Source: Deinococcus multiflagellatus
Lineage (GTDB): Bacteria > Deinococcota > Deinococci > Deinococcales > Deinococcaceae
Assembly: GCF_020166415.1 (NCBI RefSeq)
Contig: NZ_JAIQXV010000020.1
Span: forward strand, 29,195 to 93,194
Direction: 5' to 3'
Length of the DNA stretch: 64,000 nucleotides
Part shown: piece by piece, positions 1 to 8,462 of the stretch
How the letters are laid out: every line of letters begins with the position of its first letter
Position numbering within the stretch: the stretch's first letter is position 1
Position numbers and translations under genes: made by a program
Notes under the pieces: generated by a model
The model's database searches: none
Told to the model about the DNA's origin: nothing
The model's input: only the letters and a program-made list of their open reading frames with translations

Positions 1-258
1 GCGGTGCTGCGCCGCCGCCGCCACGAAGGCCTGGGCGCCCACCTCATAGGCCCGCCAGCCGGGCTGGTCCGGGGTGGGGCCGAGGTGCCGCGCGTAAAGG
101 CCGCCCGGGGCGATCTCGCGGCGGCCGGAGCGGGGCGCAGGGCCAGACCAGTGAATCACCACGGTGGCGCCCGGCCCCTCGCGCCGGATCAGGGCCTCGC
201 ACTGCAGCACGAACGCCGCCAGATCTGTAAAGCGTCCAGGGAGCACTTTTCGGCCCAC
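1..258 (-). CDS. Hypothetical protein, C-terminal part beyond window edge
   Basis: Starts with GTG at 258, 7 nt after a GGAGG site that overlaps the stop codon of the cytosine methyltransferase gene upstream, so the two are translationally coupled. Eighty-six residues are visible and the frame is open to base 1. The visible part contains TVVIHWSGPAP and an alanine run near the edge, with no membrane segment. I do not recognise the family. The good ribosome site and coding-like composition make it a real gene; its role is unknown. Confidence 0.7.
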   Translation of the reverse strand, partial: MGRKVLPGRFTDLAAFVLQCEALIRREGPGATVVIHWSGPAPRSGRREIAPGGLYARHLGPTPDQPGWRAYEVGAQAFVAAAAQHR

Positions 259-262
259 GCCA

Positions 263-1348
263 CTACCTCCGGAGGATGGTGCCTCGGATGTGCTGCGCGA
301 TTGCGCGGGTCATGAGGGGCGGCACGCTGTTGCCGATACCGTTCCAGGCGGCAATGAAGTCGTCCACCTCATCGCCGGCACGGGCGAACTGGTAGGCGTC
401 GGGGAAGCTCCCCAGGCGCTTGAGTTCGGGGATGGTCATCAGGCGCGGCCAGCGCCAGTGGTACAGCCCGGCGTTCGCGCGGCCGTCGCACGTCACGCCC
501 ACGGTCTTGAGGATCGTCGGACTGGGCCGGTCCGGCGAGATCTTCATGTGGCTGAACAGGTGCCCCTTCGGGTGAATCGCCTTGAACGACTGCCCCGGCT
601 TGATGCGCGCCCAGACGGGAATCCAGTGGTCCTGCAGCTTCATGCCTTGTGGTGTGTTGGAGAGGCCGTACAGGGCGTCGCGCACCGTGACCGGCCGCGT
701 CTGCGGGCGCGGCAGGGTGGGCTGCAGGCCCAGGTCCTCCCGCACGCCGATGACGATCAGGCGGCCGCGAGCCTGGGGCACGCCGAGCTGCGAGGCCACA
801 AGGATGCCACTCACGGTGCGGTACCCGGGCCCCGCCGCGCGCAGGGCGGCGAGCGCCTCACCGTAGATCTGCCGCATCGGCCCGGCCACCATGCCCCGCA
901 CGTTTTCCATCACGAAGGTCCGGGGCGCCAGGCCGTCCACCAGCCGCACGAACTGGCGGAACAGCTGGTTACGGGGGTCGTCCAGCTGACGCTGGCCCAT
1001 CGTGGAAAAGCCCTGGCAGGGCGGCGAGCCGTCGAACAGGTCGAGTTCGCCCGGCGCCAGGCCGGTGCGGCGCAACACCTCGGCCACGCTCAGCTGCGCG
1101 ATGTCGCCGTGGTACACATCCAGGTGCGGGTAGTTCAGGCGCAGGGTGTCGGCGGCGTGCGCGTCCCACTCCACGGCGAGCAACTCGCGGTACCCGGCCA
1201 TGTGGTAGCCGGTGCTGCTCCCTCCACGTCCAGCAAACGTGCTGATGACCGTCGGGGCGTCCGGCGCCCGGGGGGCCAGCGCGGCCTGCCAGGCCTGCTC
1301 GAGCAGCCCCGGGTAGGCTGGCACGTGAAGGAAGCTGGGGCGCGTCAT
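263..1348 (-). CDS. DNA cytosine-5 methyltransferase
   Basis: A 361-residue C5-methyltransferase that would transfer a methyl group from SAM to cytosine in DNA. Seen directly: motif I STFAGRGGSS (about residues 36-45), catalytic motif IV GSPPCQGFS with Cys111, motif VI ENV near residue 148, and motif X GNSVPP near residue 345. The ATG overlaps the stop of the upstream ParB-like gene (ATGA). A longer upstream reading frame is a shadow of that gene. With no restriction endonuclease beside it, it is probably an orphan phage/plasmid-type methylase that protects DNA or marks it. Recognition site unknown. Confidence 0.95.
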   Translation of the reverse strand: MTRPSFLHVPAYPGLLEQAWQAALAPRAPDAPTVISTFAGRGGSSTGYHMAGYRELLAVEWDAHAADTLRLNYPHLDVYHGDIAQLSVAEVLRRTGLAPGELDLFDGSPPCQGFSTMGQRQLDDPRNQLFRQFVRLVDGLAPRTFVMENVRGMVAGPMRQIYGEALAALRAAGPGYRTVSGILVASQLGVPQARGRLIVIGVREDLGLQPTLPRPQTRPVTVRDALYGLSNTPQGMKLQDHWIPVWARIKPGQSFKAIHPKGHLFSHMKISPDRPSPTILKTVGVTCDGRANAGLYHWRWPRLMTIPELKRLGSFPDAYQFARAGDEVDDFIAAWNGIGNSVPPLMTRAIAQHIRGTILRR

Positions 1349-2025
1349 GCCTGGATCTGTCCCTGGCAGTGCGGGCAGATGATCAGGCGCGTGCCGGCCG
1401 GCGCTTCGGGCAGGGGCGCGGGAACGTGCTGGCCGGGTGAACTGGCGACGCTGGCCGCAGCGGCGGGCGCGGGGCCAGTGGAGGCCTGCGGGGGCACGGC
1501 CCCGGGTGGGGGCAGCACGGGGTCCGGCACCTCGTGGAACGAGGCGGGCAGCTCGCCCCCCACCTTCGCGGTCAGGGCTTCGAGGTCCTGGGGCGTGAAA
1601 CCCGTACCGTACAGGGTGGGGTCGATGGCGCTCAGCTCGGAGAGCACGTCCAGCAGCAGGGCGTCGTCCCAGGCGCCGAGTTCGCGGGTCCGGGTCTCGG
1701 CCAGGGCGTAGCCCTCCACCGCGCCCGGGGCCAGCTTGACGTGCACGCAGGTGACGTACCACTCTTCACCGCGCACCGTCACGTTGGCCGGCGCTGGGCC
1801 CCCGTCCGCCTGCAGGATCAGCAGCGAGGCCAGCACGCCGTGGCCCGACGCGATCCGGTCGGACGTGACGTCAATCAGGATGGGGTCGTTGTATCCGTAT
1901 TTTCCGAGAGAGGCCGCGATGGCCTCCAGATCGTGCCGGCGCGGGTTGCGGTCCCACGCAAGGGTGACGAGGTGGCTCAGGGGGTGCTCGGCCAGCGCGT
2001 GGCTGATGACTTTGGGTGCGTTCAT
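1345..2025 (-). CDS. ParB N-domain-like protein with C-terminal Cys motif
   Basis: A 226-residue protein whose first 90 residues follow the ParB/sulfiredoxin-like N-terminal fold (WDRNPRRHDLEAIAASLGKYGYNDPILI, then IASGHGVLASLLIL in place of the usual GERR segment). A Pro/Ala linker follows, and the C-terminus has CPHC, half of a zinc ribbon. It overlaps the genes on both sides by 4 nt, between two DNA methyltransferases. Stand-alone ParB-like proteins next to methylases are common in phages and plasmids and probably act with the modification module rather than in segregation. That role is inference. Confidence 0.8.
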   Translation of the reverse strand: MNAPKVISHALAEHPLSHLVTLAWDRNPRRHDLEAIAASLGKYGYNDPILIDVTSDRIASGHGVLASLLILQADGGPAPANVTVRGEEWYVTCVHVKLAPGAVEGYALAETRTRELGAWDDALLLDVLSELSAIDPTLYGTGFTPQDLEALTAKVGGELPASFHEVPDPVLPPPGAVPPQASTGPAPAAAASVASSPGQHVPAPLPEAPAGTRLIICPHCQGQIQA

Positions 2026-3350
2026 GCGGCCACCTCCCGGGCAACCTCGTGGAATGTTGCGCCGTCCTGGCGCGTGGCGACCATCCCCGTCGCCTCCTGC
2101 GCGCGGCGGATGATCTGGTCGACGTACTGCGGGTCCAACTCATTCAAGGCCGCGACCCGGCCGCCCTGGTGCGCGGCGATCAGGGTGGTGCCTGAGCCCC
2201 CGAACGGGTCCAGGACGAGTTCACCGGGTCGGCTGGAGTTCAGCATGAGACGCCGCACGAGCCGGACCGGCTTCATGGTGGGGTGCAGGTCGTTCCGGTT
2301 CGGCTTCTGCTCGTAGATCACGGTGCTGCCATCACGAATGGCTTGCAGCAGCTCCAGGAGCTGGGCTTTGCTCAGGCTGGCCAGGTCCACACTGTCATCG
2401 ATCACCGTGGTGTTCGTGAAGTCCTGGGCGAAGTAGTGCCCCGCGCCGGGCCGCCAGCCGTACAGCATGGGCTCGTGCCGCCAGTTGTAGTCCTGTCGGC
2501 CCATCACCGCCGCGTTTTTCACCCACACCACGGTCTGGCTGTATTTGAACCCGGCGGCGCGGAACGAGGCGTGGAAGGTCTCGCACTCCAGCTCGGCGTA
2601 GGCCACGTAGATGCATCCGCCCGGCTTGACCGCCTGAATCATGGAGGCCATCGACGCATTCATGAACGAGCGGAACTGCTCGGGCGTCATGGCGTCGTTC
2701 TCGATTTTCAGGCGGTCCTTGGTTTTGCCCTCGTAGTTCACGTTGTAGGGCGGGTCGGTCCAGATCAGGTCCGCCTGCCGGTCGCCCAGCACGCGCCGCA
2801 GCTGGGCGGGGTCGGTGCTGTCCCCGCAGCCCACGCGGTGCTCCCCGATCGTCCACAGGTCGCCGGGCTGGGCGATGGTGCGCGCCTGCAGGGTGGGCAC
2901 GTCGTCCTCGTCGGTGAGGAGTTCGCGCTTCACCTCGCCGTCCAGTTCGGCAATTAAGGCCTGCAGGTCGACGGCGGTGTACCCAGTGCCGTCCAGGCGC
3001 CCGGCGCCGGCGAGGTGCTCCAGCAGCTGGCGCAGGGCCTCCGGGTCGCGCGTGGCCAGTTCCGCGTAGCGGTTGTCCGCCAGCAGGATCACGCGGGCCT
3101 GATCGTCGTCCACGTCGACCCAGAACACGGGCACGTGCGTCAGGCCAGCGAGCTGCGCGCCTTTCCAGCGGTGCTCGCCAACCAGGATGCGGTTCGTGCC
3201 GCGCTGCGCGGTCACGGTGCCCCACCAGCCGCTCTGACGAATGGAATGGGCGATGTCCTCAGGGCGGCCGCGGTTTGGGTTCTCCGGGTGGGGGCGCAGC
3301 TGGTCGAGTTCCACCAGTTCGACCTGATCATTGAGCAGGCGTGGGGTCAG
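2022..3350 (-). CDS. ParB-like domain fused to DNA adenine/N4 methyltransferase
   Basis: The N-terminal ParB-like domain (LVELDQLRPHPENPN, then GEHRWKGAQLAGL) is joined to a beta-class amino-methyltransferase: motif IV DPPYNV near residue 199 precedes motif I DPFGGSGTT near residue 383. DPPY suggests N6-adenine methylation. The reading frame extends to 3446, but that part runs through two terminator hairpins and has no ribosome site. I chose CTG at 3350, 6 nt after GGAGG; a GTG further in is possible. The 4-nt overlap with the next ParB-like gene fits one modification operon. Confidence 0.9.
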   Translation of the reverse strand: MTPRLLNDQVELVELDQLRPHPENPNRGRPEDIAHSIRQSGWWGTVTAQRGTNRILVGEHRWKGAQLAGLTHVPVFWVDVDDDQARVILLADNRYAELATRDPEALRQLLEHLAGAGRLDGTGYTAVDLQALIAELDGEVKRELLTDEDDVPTLQARTIAQPGDLWTIGEHRVGCGDSTDPAQLRRVLGDRQADLIWTDPPYNVNYEGKTKDRLKIENDAMTPEQFRSFMNASMASMIQAVKPGGCIYVAYAELECETFHASFRAAGFKYSQTVVWVKNAAVMGRQDYNWRHEPMLYGWRPGAGHYFAQDFTNTTVIDDSVDLASLSKAQLLELLQAIRDGSTVIYEQKPNRNDLHPTMKPVRLVRRLMLNSSRPGELVLDPFGGSGTTLIAAHQGGRVAALNELDPQYVDQIIRRAQEATGMVATRQDGATFHEVAREVAA

Positions 3351-3360
3351 AAGAGGCCTC

Positions 3361-3390
3361 CAAAAGAAACGCCCCGGGGAAGGCCGGGGC
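3361..3390 (-). terminator. Intrinsic terminator upstream of the methyltransferase operon
   Basis: On the minus strand a GCCCCGG/CCGGGGC stem (3371-3390) is followed by GTTTCTTTTG. It sits directly before the GGAGG of the methyltransferase-fusion gene, so it ends or attenuates transcription arriving from the long operon. Confidence 0.65.
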
Positions 3391-3410
3391 ATGAGTGGTG
3401 TGTTGGGGCG

Positions 3411-3439
3411 CACAACAAAACGGCGCTTTTTCAGCGCCG
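3411..3439 (-). terminator. Intrinsic terminator, first of a tandem pair
   Basis: Perfect 7-bp stem CGGCGCT/AGCGCCG with loop GAAAA, followed on the minus strand by TTTTGTTGTG. It lies about 70 nt after the stop of the 344-residue upstream gene and is the stronger of two consecutive hairpins. Confidence 0.75.
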
Positions 3440-3508
3440 GTAGCATTTAAAACAGGTTGTGCACAGTAAGAAAAAAATAGGCGATTGTACGCGGGCTGTC
3501 AACGGGCC

Positions 3509-4543
3509 TCACTCCAAGATCTCATCGTCCAGGTCAGGCGGGGAGAGAGCATCGGCCACCCATTCCGGTTCGTCGTCCAATTCGAAGGCCAGGTCCTGGT
3601 CGCGCGAGGCGGGCTGTACAGGGGTCAGCACGCGCCGGAGCGCTTCCAGCGCCAGCACGGCACGCGGGTACCGCTGCCGGATGTGGCGACGCAGGGTGAG
3701 CTTGCCACTCTCGCTGTACCAGACCAGTTCCAGTGGATCGGGCGCCTGCCCCGGCTTGCCGGACTCGAAGCGCGTAAGCAGATCCAGCAATTGCCGCCAG
3801 CCGTCCGGCCCCACGGGCAGGCCACTGGCCCGCTCAATGTCCGGCCCGTTGAGCAGGGCCAGGGTATGGCTGCCCTGCTGGATTTCCGCTTCATCGCCAC
3901 GGCGTTCCCGCCCTTCCGGGAGCGTGAGGGCCGTGCCCCAGACCGCGAGGAAGGGGAAGGTGAAGCGGCGGCGCACCGGGCCTGCATCTGGCTGCGCAGG
4001 GTCCGGCACCGCCAGTTCCACCCAGAAGCACTCACCGTTGTGCCAGCGGCCAGTTTTCACGTCTGCCGTGCGGCGCCGGGCCACGGTGCGGGCGTGCGCC
4101 TGGTAGGCAGCGTGCAGGGCCAGGGCGCGCTCGGCGAGGCGGCGACTGTCCGCCACCAGCCCCTGACTGAGGGCGGTGCAGGCCTGCACCGCGACGCTGT
4201 AACTGGCTTGATACGCCTCAACCATCTGGGCGCTGGGCGCGTCCGGGGCGCGGTCGACGGGCCGTCTGGCGGTGCGGTCCCGGTACACCTGGCCGGTCAT
4301 AAGGGCGCGCGCGATCAGGTTGTGCGCCTCGCGGTGCTCGGGCAGGGGCCGGAGTTCCGCCAGGCCCCACTGACCCCGTGCGGAGCGGGTCAGGGTCAGT
4401 GGGCTGCGCTGCTCGCACGGGCACACCAGAACCTGCGCGGCGCGCGAGGCGTCCACTGGGACCTCACGCGGCCCGCAACACCCCTTGACCGGGCAGGGGA
4501 GCACTTTGGGCACAGGTACGCGGGCGCGCGGGCCCTCACTCAT
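3509..4543 (-). CDS. Hypothetical protein with N-terminal Cys cluster
   Basis: A 344-residue protein starting at ATG 4543, overlapping the previous gene by 8 nt. Near the N-terminus CPVKGCCGP and VCPCEQ could together bind zinc. The middle is helical and Arg-rich, and the last 30 residues are acidic, ending in DLDDEILE. Last gene of the long minus-strand operon before the tandem terminators. Family not recognised; zinc binding and an acidic tail would suit a nucleic-acid-associated factor, but that is a guess. Confidence 0.75.
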   Translation of the reverse strand: MSEGPRARVPVPKVLPCPVKGCCGPREVPVDASRAAQVLVCPCEQRSPLTLTRSARGQWGLAELRPLPEHREAHNLIARALMTGQVYRDRTARRPVDRAPDAPSAQMVEAYQASYSVAVQACTALSQGLVADSRRLAERALALHAAYQAHARTVARRRTADVKTGRWHNGECFWVELAVPDPAQPDAGPVRRRFTFPFLAVWGTALTLPEGRERRGDEAEIQQGSHTLALLNGPDIERASGLPVGPDGWRQLLDLLTRFESGKPGQAPDPLELVWYSESGKLTLRRHIRQRYPRAVLALEALRRVLTPVQPASRDQDLAFELDDEPEWVADALSPPDLDDEILE

Positions 4544-4943
4544 CGTCTGCCTCGCCGTACCAGACCCGCCAGTCCTCGCCCTCCCTGCGCTCGCGGGTGC
4601 CGTGCACCTGGTGGGCGCAGTTCTCCAGCACGAGGGCGAGGTCGTTGGTGTTCTCCTGGTCCAGCTGGTGCCCGTCCTGGCGGAAGGTGGCGGCACTGCC
4701 CCAGGGGCCAGACCAGGCCTGGCCTTCCTGTTTGAACGACACTAGGACTTCAACATGCCACCCCTCGGGGGTGCGCCAATTCAGCGTGGTGCAGGTCCGC
4801 TCGCCAGTGGCATGGAACGTCCAGGCCTCCGGGTCGCCCAGAACCTCCACGGCACGAGAGGCGGTGAGGTGTTGCTGCACCACGCGGCGCAAATCCGTGC
4901 GCAGGCTGTGCCGCGTGGCTTCAGGCAAAGCAGGAAGGGTCAC
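4536..4943 (-). CDS. Hypothetical protein
   Basis: A 135-residue protein, ATG at 4943 overlapping the stop of the upstream gene by 4 nt. A helical start (residues 1-35) precedes strand-rich sequence with WTFHATGERTCTTLNWRTPEGWHVEVLVSF split around two short loops. Acidic C-terminus. No membrane segment or metal motif. Not recognised; support comes from coupling on both sides and operon-like composition. Confidence 0.7.
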   Translation of the reverse strand: MTLPALPEATRHSLRTDLRRVVQQHLTASRAVEVLGDPEAWTFHATGERTCTTLNWRTPEGWHVEVLVSFKQEGQAWSGPWGSAATFRQDGHQLDQENTNDLALVLENCAHQVHGTRERREGEDWRVWYGEADDE

Positions 4944-5548
4944 GCTGCACCGCCCTGCGGGCGCTCAAAGGCCAGCACCTCACCCACCAGTTCTTTGAGT
5001 TGTGGCAGGTCGCTGTGCAGCCGGTCCAGCGGGTAGTAATCCTGGCCCATCTGGAGGTGCACCTTGATCAGTTCGAACAGCAATCTCTGGTGCAGCGGCA
5101 GGTGCGCGGGCAGGGGTGTGGGCACGGTGATGCCCAGGGCGCGTAGCTGCTCGGCGGCGGCCGGGCTGGGCGGCGCCAGGAGGTCGCGCAGATCCTGGGC
5201 CTGCTCATGGGGCGGGGGCAGATCCGGCGCGGGAGGGCTGGGGTAGCGCTGCTGCAGTAGCGCCTCCAGGGAAGGCACGGGGGTGGGGGCGCTGCCCACA
5301 TGCTCGGCGGTGGTCGGGGGCGGCCCCGGCTCAGCCACCACTCGGGGCGCGGGCACGGCCACTGCCTGGGGTGGCGGGGTTGGGCGAGAGGCGGCGGGCC
5401 CTGGCGCGTCCTGGCGCAGCAGGGGCGCGGCGGCGCCGATCGGCTCCCCCAGGACCCCGGCGGCGGGTGGGGGTGGGCTGGCCAGGGCGGGGCGGTGCTG
5501 GTGCTGCTCGATGGCCCGACGGGCCTGACGGCGGTCGCGGCCACTCAT
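4940..5548 (-). CDS. Proline-rich hypothetical protein
   Basis: A 202-residue protein starting at ATG 5548 (MSGRDRRQARRA), coupled by ATGA to the preceding gene. Residues 20-110 are low-complexity Pro/Ala. The last 90 form an ordered helical domain (LHQRLLFELIKVHLQMGQDY followed by LPQLKELVGEVLAF). The reading frame continues upstream of 5548 but there overlaps the preceding gene in another frame. Probably a disordered N-terminus on a small binding domain. Confidence 0.75.
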   Translation of the reverse strand: MSGRDRRQARRAIEQHQHRPALASPPPPAAGVLGEPIGAAAPLLRQDAPGPAASRPTPPPQAVAVPAPRVVAEPGPPPTTAEHVGSAPTPVPSLEALLQQRYPSPPAPDLPPPHEQAQDLRDLLAPPSPAAAEQLRALGITVPTPLPAHLPLHQRLLFELIKVHLQMGQDYYPLDRLHSDLPQLKELVGEVLAFERPQGGAA

Positions 5549-5811
5549 GGGCGGACCTCGGGGGCGGTGGTGTGCATGGGGGGCTCCTTGGGCAGGGGGC
5601 GCAGCACGCCCGGGACAGTGATCATGATCAGCCCGTCCGGAAAGCGGATCAGGACGTTGCGCGAGCCGGGAAAGGCCGCGCGTGGGGCGGACAGGGTCAG
5701 CAGGGTGACGCGCTGGCCCCGGCACTCAGGCACGCCGGTCTTGCGCGCGTCCATCTGAAACAGGTAGGTCTCGCCTTCGGTCAGCCAGCGGTAGCGGCGC
5801 CGCTCAGCCAT
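5545..5811 (-). CDS. Small hypothetical protein
   Basis: Eighty-eight residues from ATG 5811 (MAERRRYRWLTEGETYLF). Predominantly strand-like: two segments around RVTLLTLSAP and VLIRFPDGLIMITVPG resemble a small beta-barrel. It overlaps its upstream neighbour by 8 nt and the downstream gene by 4 nt. Not recognised. Confidence 0.7.
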   Translation of the reverse strand: MAERRRYRWLTEGETYLFQMDARKTGVPECRGQRVTLLTLSAPRAAFPGSRNVLIRFPDGLIMITVPGVLRPLPKEPPMHTTAPEVRP

Positions 5812-6220
5812 AGTCCACCGCGACGATCTGCCCGTCCACGACACCGAACGAGTCACGCTTCCACTCGACCAGGTCCTGCAGGTCCGTCCAGGCCTCGCGG
5901 GGCAGCGCGGCGAATTCGGCCTCGGTCAGGGGGCGGGCGCGGCGCTGCACCAGGACGGCGCCGCCGGGCAGGGCCCAGAGCACGGGGCACAGGGGCCAGT
6001 CCAGATCCGCGAACGCGAAGCGGGCCTCCTGATCGTTCGCCAGGAGGCCCTGCAGGAAGCTGCGCCACGTGGCGGGGCTGGGCAACTTGACCGCCCAGGG
6101 CCCGAGCAGCAGCACCAGCCGGGTGGCACCCCAGCGCAGGGTGCAGAACGGCTCGGGTAGTGCGGACTGCGTGAGCGCTCGGTAGGGGGGCAGGGGCGGT
6201 CGGGGCGCCACCCGGCCCAT
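5804..6220 (-). CDS. Hypothetical protein, weakly kinase-like
   Basis: A 138-residue protein from ATG 6220; TGATG joins it to the lipoprotein gene upstream. LVLLLGPWAVKLPSP in the first half resembles the VAVK strand of kinase-fold proteins, and the end SFGVVDGQIVAVDYG resembles the strand carrying the DFG metal-binding motif. It is far too short for a complete kinase and lacks an HxD loop, so this may be a reduced kinase-fold relic or coincidence. Confidence 0.65.
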   Translation of the reverse strand: MGRVAPRPPLPPYRALTQSALPEPFCTLRWGATRLVLLLGPWAVKLPSPATWRSFLQGLLANDQEARFAFADLDWPLCPVLWALPGGAVLVQRRARPLTEAEFAALPREAWTDLQDLVEWKRDSFGVVDGQIVAVDYG

Positions 6221-6615
6221 CAGCTGCCGACAGAGCCGCTGGCCCGGGCACTGGTGGTGAAGCCGCCACGCGACACAGTGGGCGCGGTGTACGTATTGAC
6301 CCGCCCGGTGGGGGAGACGCTCAGGCCGTTCTGTGACACCTTGCCGGCGCTGGTGTAGTCCAGGTACCGGGTGCCGCTGCTGGACGTGCTGGTGTACGGC
6401 CCGAAATAGATCACGCGGCTGCTGCTGCCGACGCGCTCTCCCGAGCAAGGGTTGGTCAGGCCGCGAGAGCGTTCGCGCTTGTACGCCACCCGGCATTCCG
6501 TTTCGGTTTTGAAAGCCCTGCGGCCGTACCCATCCGTGTCGACCTCATCTGGTCCACAGGCGGCGAGAAGGGCGGGGAGGGCGGCAAGCAGGGGCAGGTG
6601 GAAGTGCTTTTTCAT
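6220..6615 (-). CDS. Lipoprotein, Ser/Thr-rich
   Basis: A 131-residue protein starting at ATG 6615 (MKKHFHLPLLAALPALLAAC) behind a GCGAGG site. A signal peptide with lipobox LLAAC predicts lipidation at about Cys20. The mature part begins with an acidic stretch, contains two further Cys that could form a disulfide, and ends in Ser/Thr/Gly-rich sequence with SRGGFTTSARASG, faintly like the C-terminus of YgiB-type (DUF1190) proteins. Role unknown. Confidence 0.8.
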   Translation of the reverse strand: MKKHFHLPLLAALPALLAACGPDEVDTDGYGRRAFKTETECRVAYKRERSRGLTNPCSGERVGSSSRVIYFGPYTSTSSSGTRYLDYTSAGKVSQNGLSVSPTGRVNTYTAPTVSRGGFTTSARASGSVGS

Positions 6616-6907
6616 GGAAACCTCGCAGGGTGAAGGGCAGGGGCGCAGGGGGCAGGGCAGCGAGTTCAGTCCAGGAGAGCCCGGTGGGGGTCCACTGCAC
6701 GCGCAGGGAGCTGTACACGAGGCGCCAGTACCCGAGACGCCCACGGCGGTCCAGGACCCACCCGCGAACGTCCGACCAGGGCAGGCGCCTCCACAGCTCC
6801 AGCAACAACCAGGTCCGGCTGGGGGTCAGGCGGGCCTGCAGGGCCGCGCGGTGCAGCGCCCGCCTGTGCAAGGAGCGGGGAGGCGGTGGTACCAGCTCCC
6901 GGGTCAT
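6545..6907 (-). CDS. Small basic hypothetical protein
   Basis: A 120-residue protein from ATG 6907. The middle reads SRTWLLLELWRRLPWSDVRGWVLDRRGR and YWRLVYSSLRVQW in two well-formed segments. The end overlaps the lipoprotein gene by 71 nt, a large overlap in this operon, so the true gene may be shorter. It is the best coding candidate for the 6616-6907 gap. No clear ribosome site. Confidence 0.5.
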   Translation of the reverse strand: MTRELVPPPPRSLHRRALHRAALQARLTPSRTWLLLELWRRLPWSDVRGWVLDRRGRLGYWRLVYSSLRVQWTPTGLSWTELAALPPAPLPFTLRGFHEKALPPAPACRPPRPSRRLWTR

Positions 6908-6928
6908 CGGCGGAAAGCGGTACACGGC

Positions 6929-7363
6929 CTATTTCTTCCTCGGGCCTGTCTCGGGTGGCGTGATCACCAGCGGCGTGCCACAGGCGCTCGGGGGGGCGAA
7001 TGGGGGCGATTCCCGCGTGACGACCTGCGGAATGCCGACCGCAGCGGGGTCCCGGTAAGCAGCGAGGGCCGCACGCAGCCGCTGCCACAGGGTGATCCGG
7101 CCCGGGTACCGCCAGCCCACTGTCCAGGTCTCACCACTCGGGCGCTGATGGTGACGCACCTCAAACCCGCGTGCCAGCAGCACCCGCACCACACCAGGCG
7201 CCATCTGGGAGACCTCAAGGCTGTACTCGTGCACAGCCGCCGCCGCGTCAATGTCCCTGGCCAGCCTGCTCAGCTGGTCCTGCGCCTCTGGCTGGAGTTG
7301 ACTGTTCATGGTCTGACGAACGCGGAACGCGCTGGGAACGTCATTCGTGGCAGGCGCGTTCAT
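6929..7363 (-). CDS. Hypothetical protein
   Basis: A 144-residue protein from ATG 7363, coupled by ATGA to the gene upstream. Residues 20-95 alternate helices and strands (EVSQMAPGVVRVLLARGFEVRHHQR, then TWTVGWRYPGR). The C-terminal 35 residues are Pro-rich and probably disordered. Not recognised. Confidence 0.7.
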   Translation of the reverse strand: MNAPATNDVPSAFRVRQTMNSQLQPEAQDQLSRLARDIDAAAAVHEYSLEVSQMAPGVVRVLLARGFEVRHHQRPSGETWTVGWRYPGRITLWQRLRAALAAYRDPAAVGIPQVVTRESPPFAPPSACGTPLVITPPETGPRKK

Positions 7364-7629
7364 AGGGGTTGCTCACGCAGCAGGCCGACATGCCAGACGT
7401 ACGGCGGCATCTGCACCGTCCCCAGGGACGTCATAGTGGTGGGGAAGGGCTGCCCCGTACCGACCACCATGAAGGTGCAGCGGCGCGTGGCAGGGGCCGC
7501 CTGGGCATGGCGTATCCACAAGCAGATCTGCCCGTTCTGTGCGCCCACATGCGTGACCTCGCCGTCCGGCAAGTCCAGTTCGGTGGGTTCCAGCAGGCTA
7601 AGCGGATATTTGTAAATTACGTCTGGCAT
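7360..7629 (-). CDS. DUF7352-like small phage/plasmid protein
   Basis: Eighty-nine residues beginning MPDVIYKYPLSLLEPTELDLP and continuing THVGAQNGQICLWIRH. This pattern of short strand-rich proteins opening with an IYKYP motif matches, from memory, the DUF7352 family found in phages and mobile elements; the function of that family is unknown. The start at 7629 lies inside the end of the upstream nuclease-like gene (13-nt overlap). Confidence 0.75.
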   Translation of the reverse strand: MPDVIYKYPLSLLEPTELDLPDGEVTHVGAQNGQICLWIRHAQAAPATRRCTFMVVGTGQPFPTTMTSLGTVQMPPYVWHVGLLREQPL

Positions 7630-8462
7630 GAGTTCTCCAGGCGCGTGGCGGTCACGCGCGTGCCGGTGCGGCGCGAGAGCAGGTCCAGGGTCAGGGCGCG
7701 CGCCGCCGCGTCCCCGTGGTGCTGCAGCAGGGCGTGGGCGCGCTGGCCATTGCTCATACGCCGTGCTGGCGTGGCGCGCATCCCCGTGGCGAGCAGCGCC
7801 GGGATCAATTCCTGGCTCCAGAGTTCGCGCATCAGGTATGCCGTGGTGACCCAATCCGGTCCTGGCTCGGGCGCGCGGCACTCCTCCAGCACGGCGTGCG
7901 TGTCGGGGCAGAGCACGAGCACGCCCCAGGCCTCCGGCAGAAAGGTCAGGGCCTTCTCGATGTGACGCGGCGTGGTGGCGAGGTACCGGCGCGCGACCAG
8001 CACGTCGTAGAGCGGCACCTGCCGCTTGCAACGGTACAAACTATCGCGGTCCGTTTTGATTTCCACGCCCACGCTGGGCCCGCTGTCCGGGAGCAGCACC
8101 AGATCGGCGCGGCCCTGCTCCCGGTAGTGCCGGGGGTCGGCGTACAGCGCCATTTCCGTCAGCGCCCAGCCAGGACCGAAGTGCGCGGCGACGGCCCCCT
8201 GGGCCGAGGCCTCGTCCAACCCCCGCCGGGACTGGTCCGGGGCCCGCACCACGCGCAGAAACCGGGGCATAGGACACGCTTGGCCATCAATGGTGTGGGT
8301 CACGTCGTACCAGTGCCCCCCGGCCGGCGTCACCCGGGTCGGATAGTGGCGGAAGCGGGCGTGGTTTTTCGCCCACAGCTCAGCGGCGGCGTCGCGGGTC
8401 GGGGCCTCGACGTAGAAGCGGCGGCGCATGGACTCGCCGTCCATGAGCACCCAGCGCGCCAT
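7617..8462 (-). CDS. sce7726-like PD-(D/E)XK-type protein
   Basis: A 281-residue protein from ATG 8462. An N-terminal strand-rich segment (RRRFYVEAPTRDAAAELWAK) precedes a nuclease-like core: RADLVLL, then VGVEIKTDRDSL, then a helix and YDVLVARRYLATTPRH. The Asp and the ExK of EIK are the expected metal-binding residues of the PD-(D/E)XK fold as in sce7726-type proteins. It could cut or bind DNA, but activity is unproven. Overlaps its neighbour at 8462 by one base. Confidence 0.75.
   Translation of the reverse strand: MARWVLMDGESMRRRFYVEAPTRDAAAELWAKNHARFRHYPTRVTPAGGHWYDVTHTIDGQACPMPRFLRVVRAPDQSRRGLDEASAQGAVAAHFGPGWALTEMALYADPRHYREQGRADLVLLPDSGPSVGVEIKTDRDSLYRCKRQVPLYDVLVARRYLATTPRHIEKALTFLPEAWGVLVLCPDTHAVLEECRAPEPGPDWVTTAYLMRELWSQELIPALLATGMRATPARRMSNGQRAHALLQHHGDAAARALTLDLLSRRTGTRVTATRLENSCQT

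Noticed and set aside
164..1711. Long plus-strand open frame opposite the methyltransferase
   Set aside because: It is the complement-frame shadow of the C5 methyltransferase and the ParB-like gene; no ribosome site, low-complexity Arg/Gly/Pro translation.
5804..6220. Protein kinase
   Set aside because: Only two short kinase-like strands; no catalytic loop and far too short.
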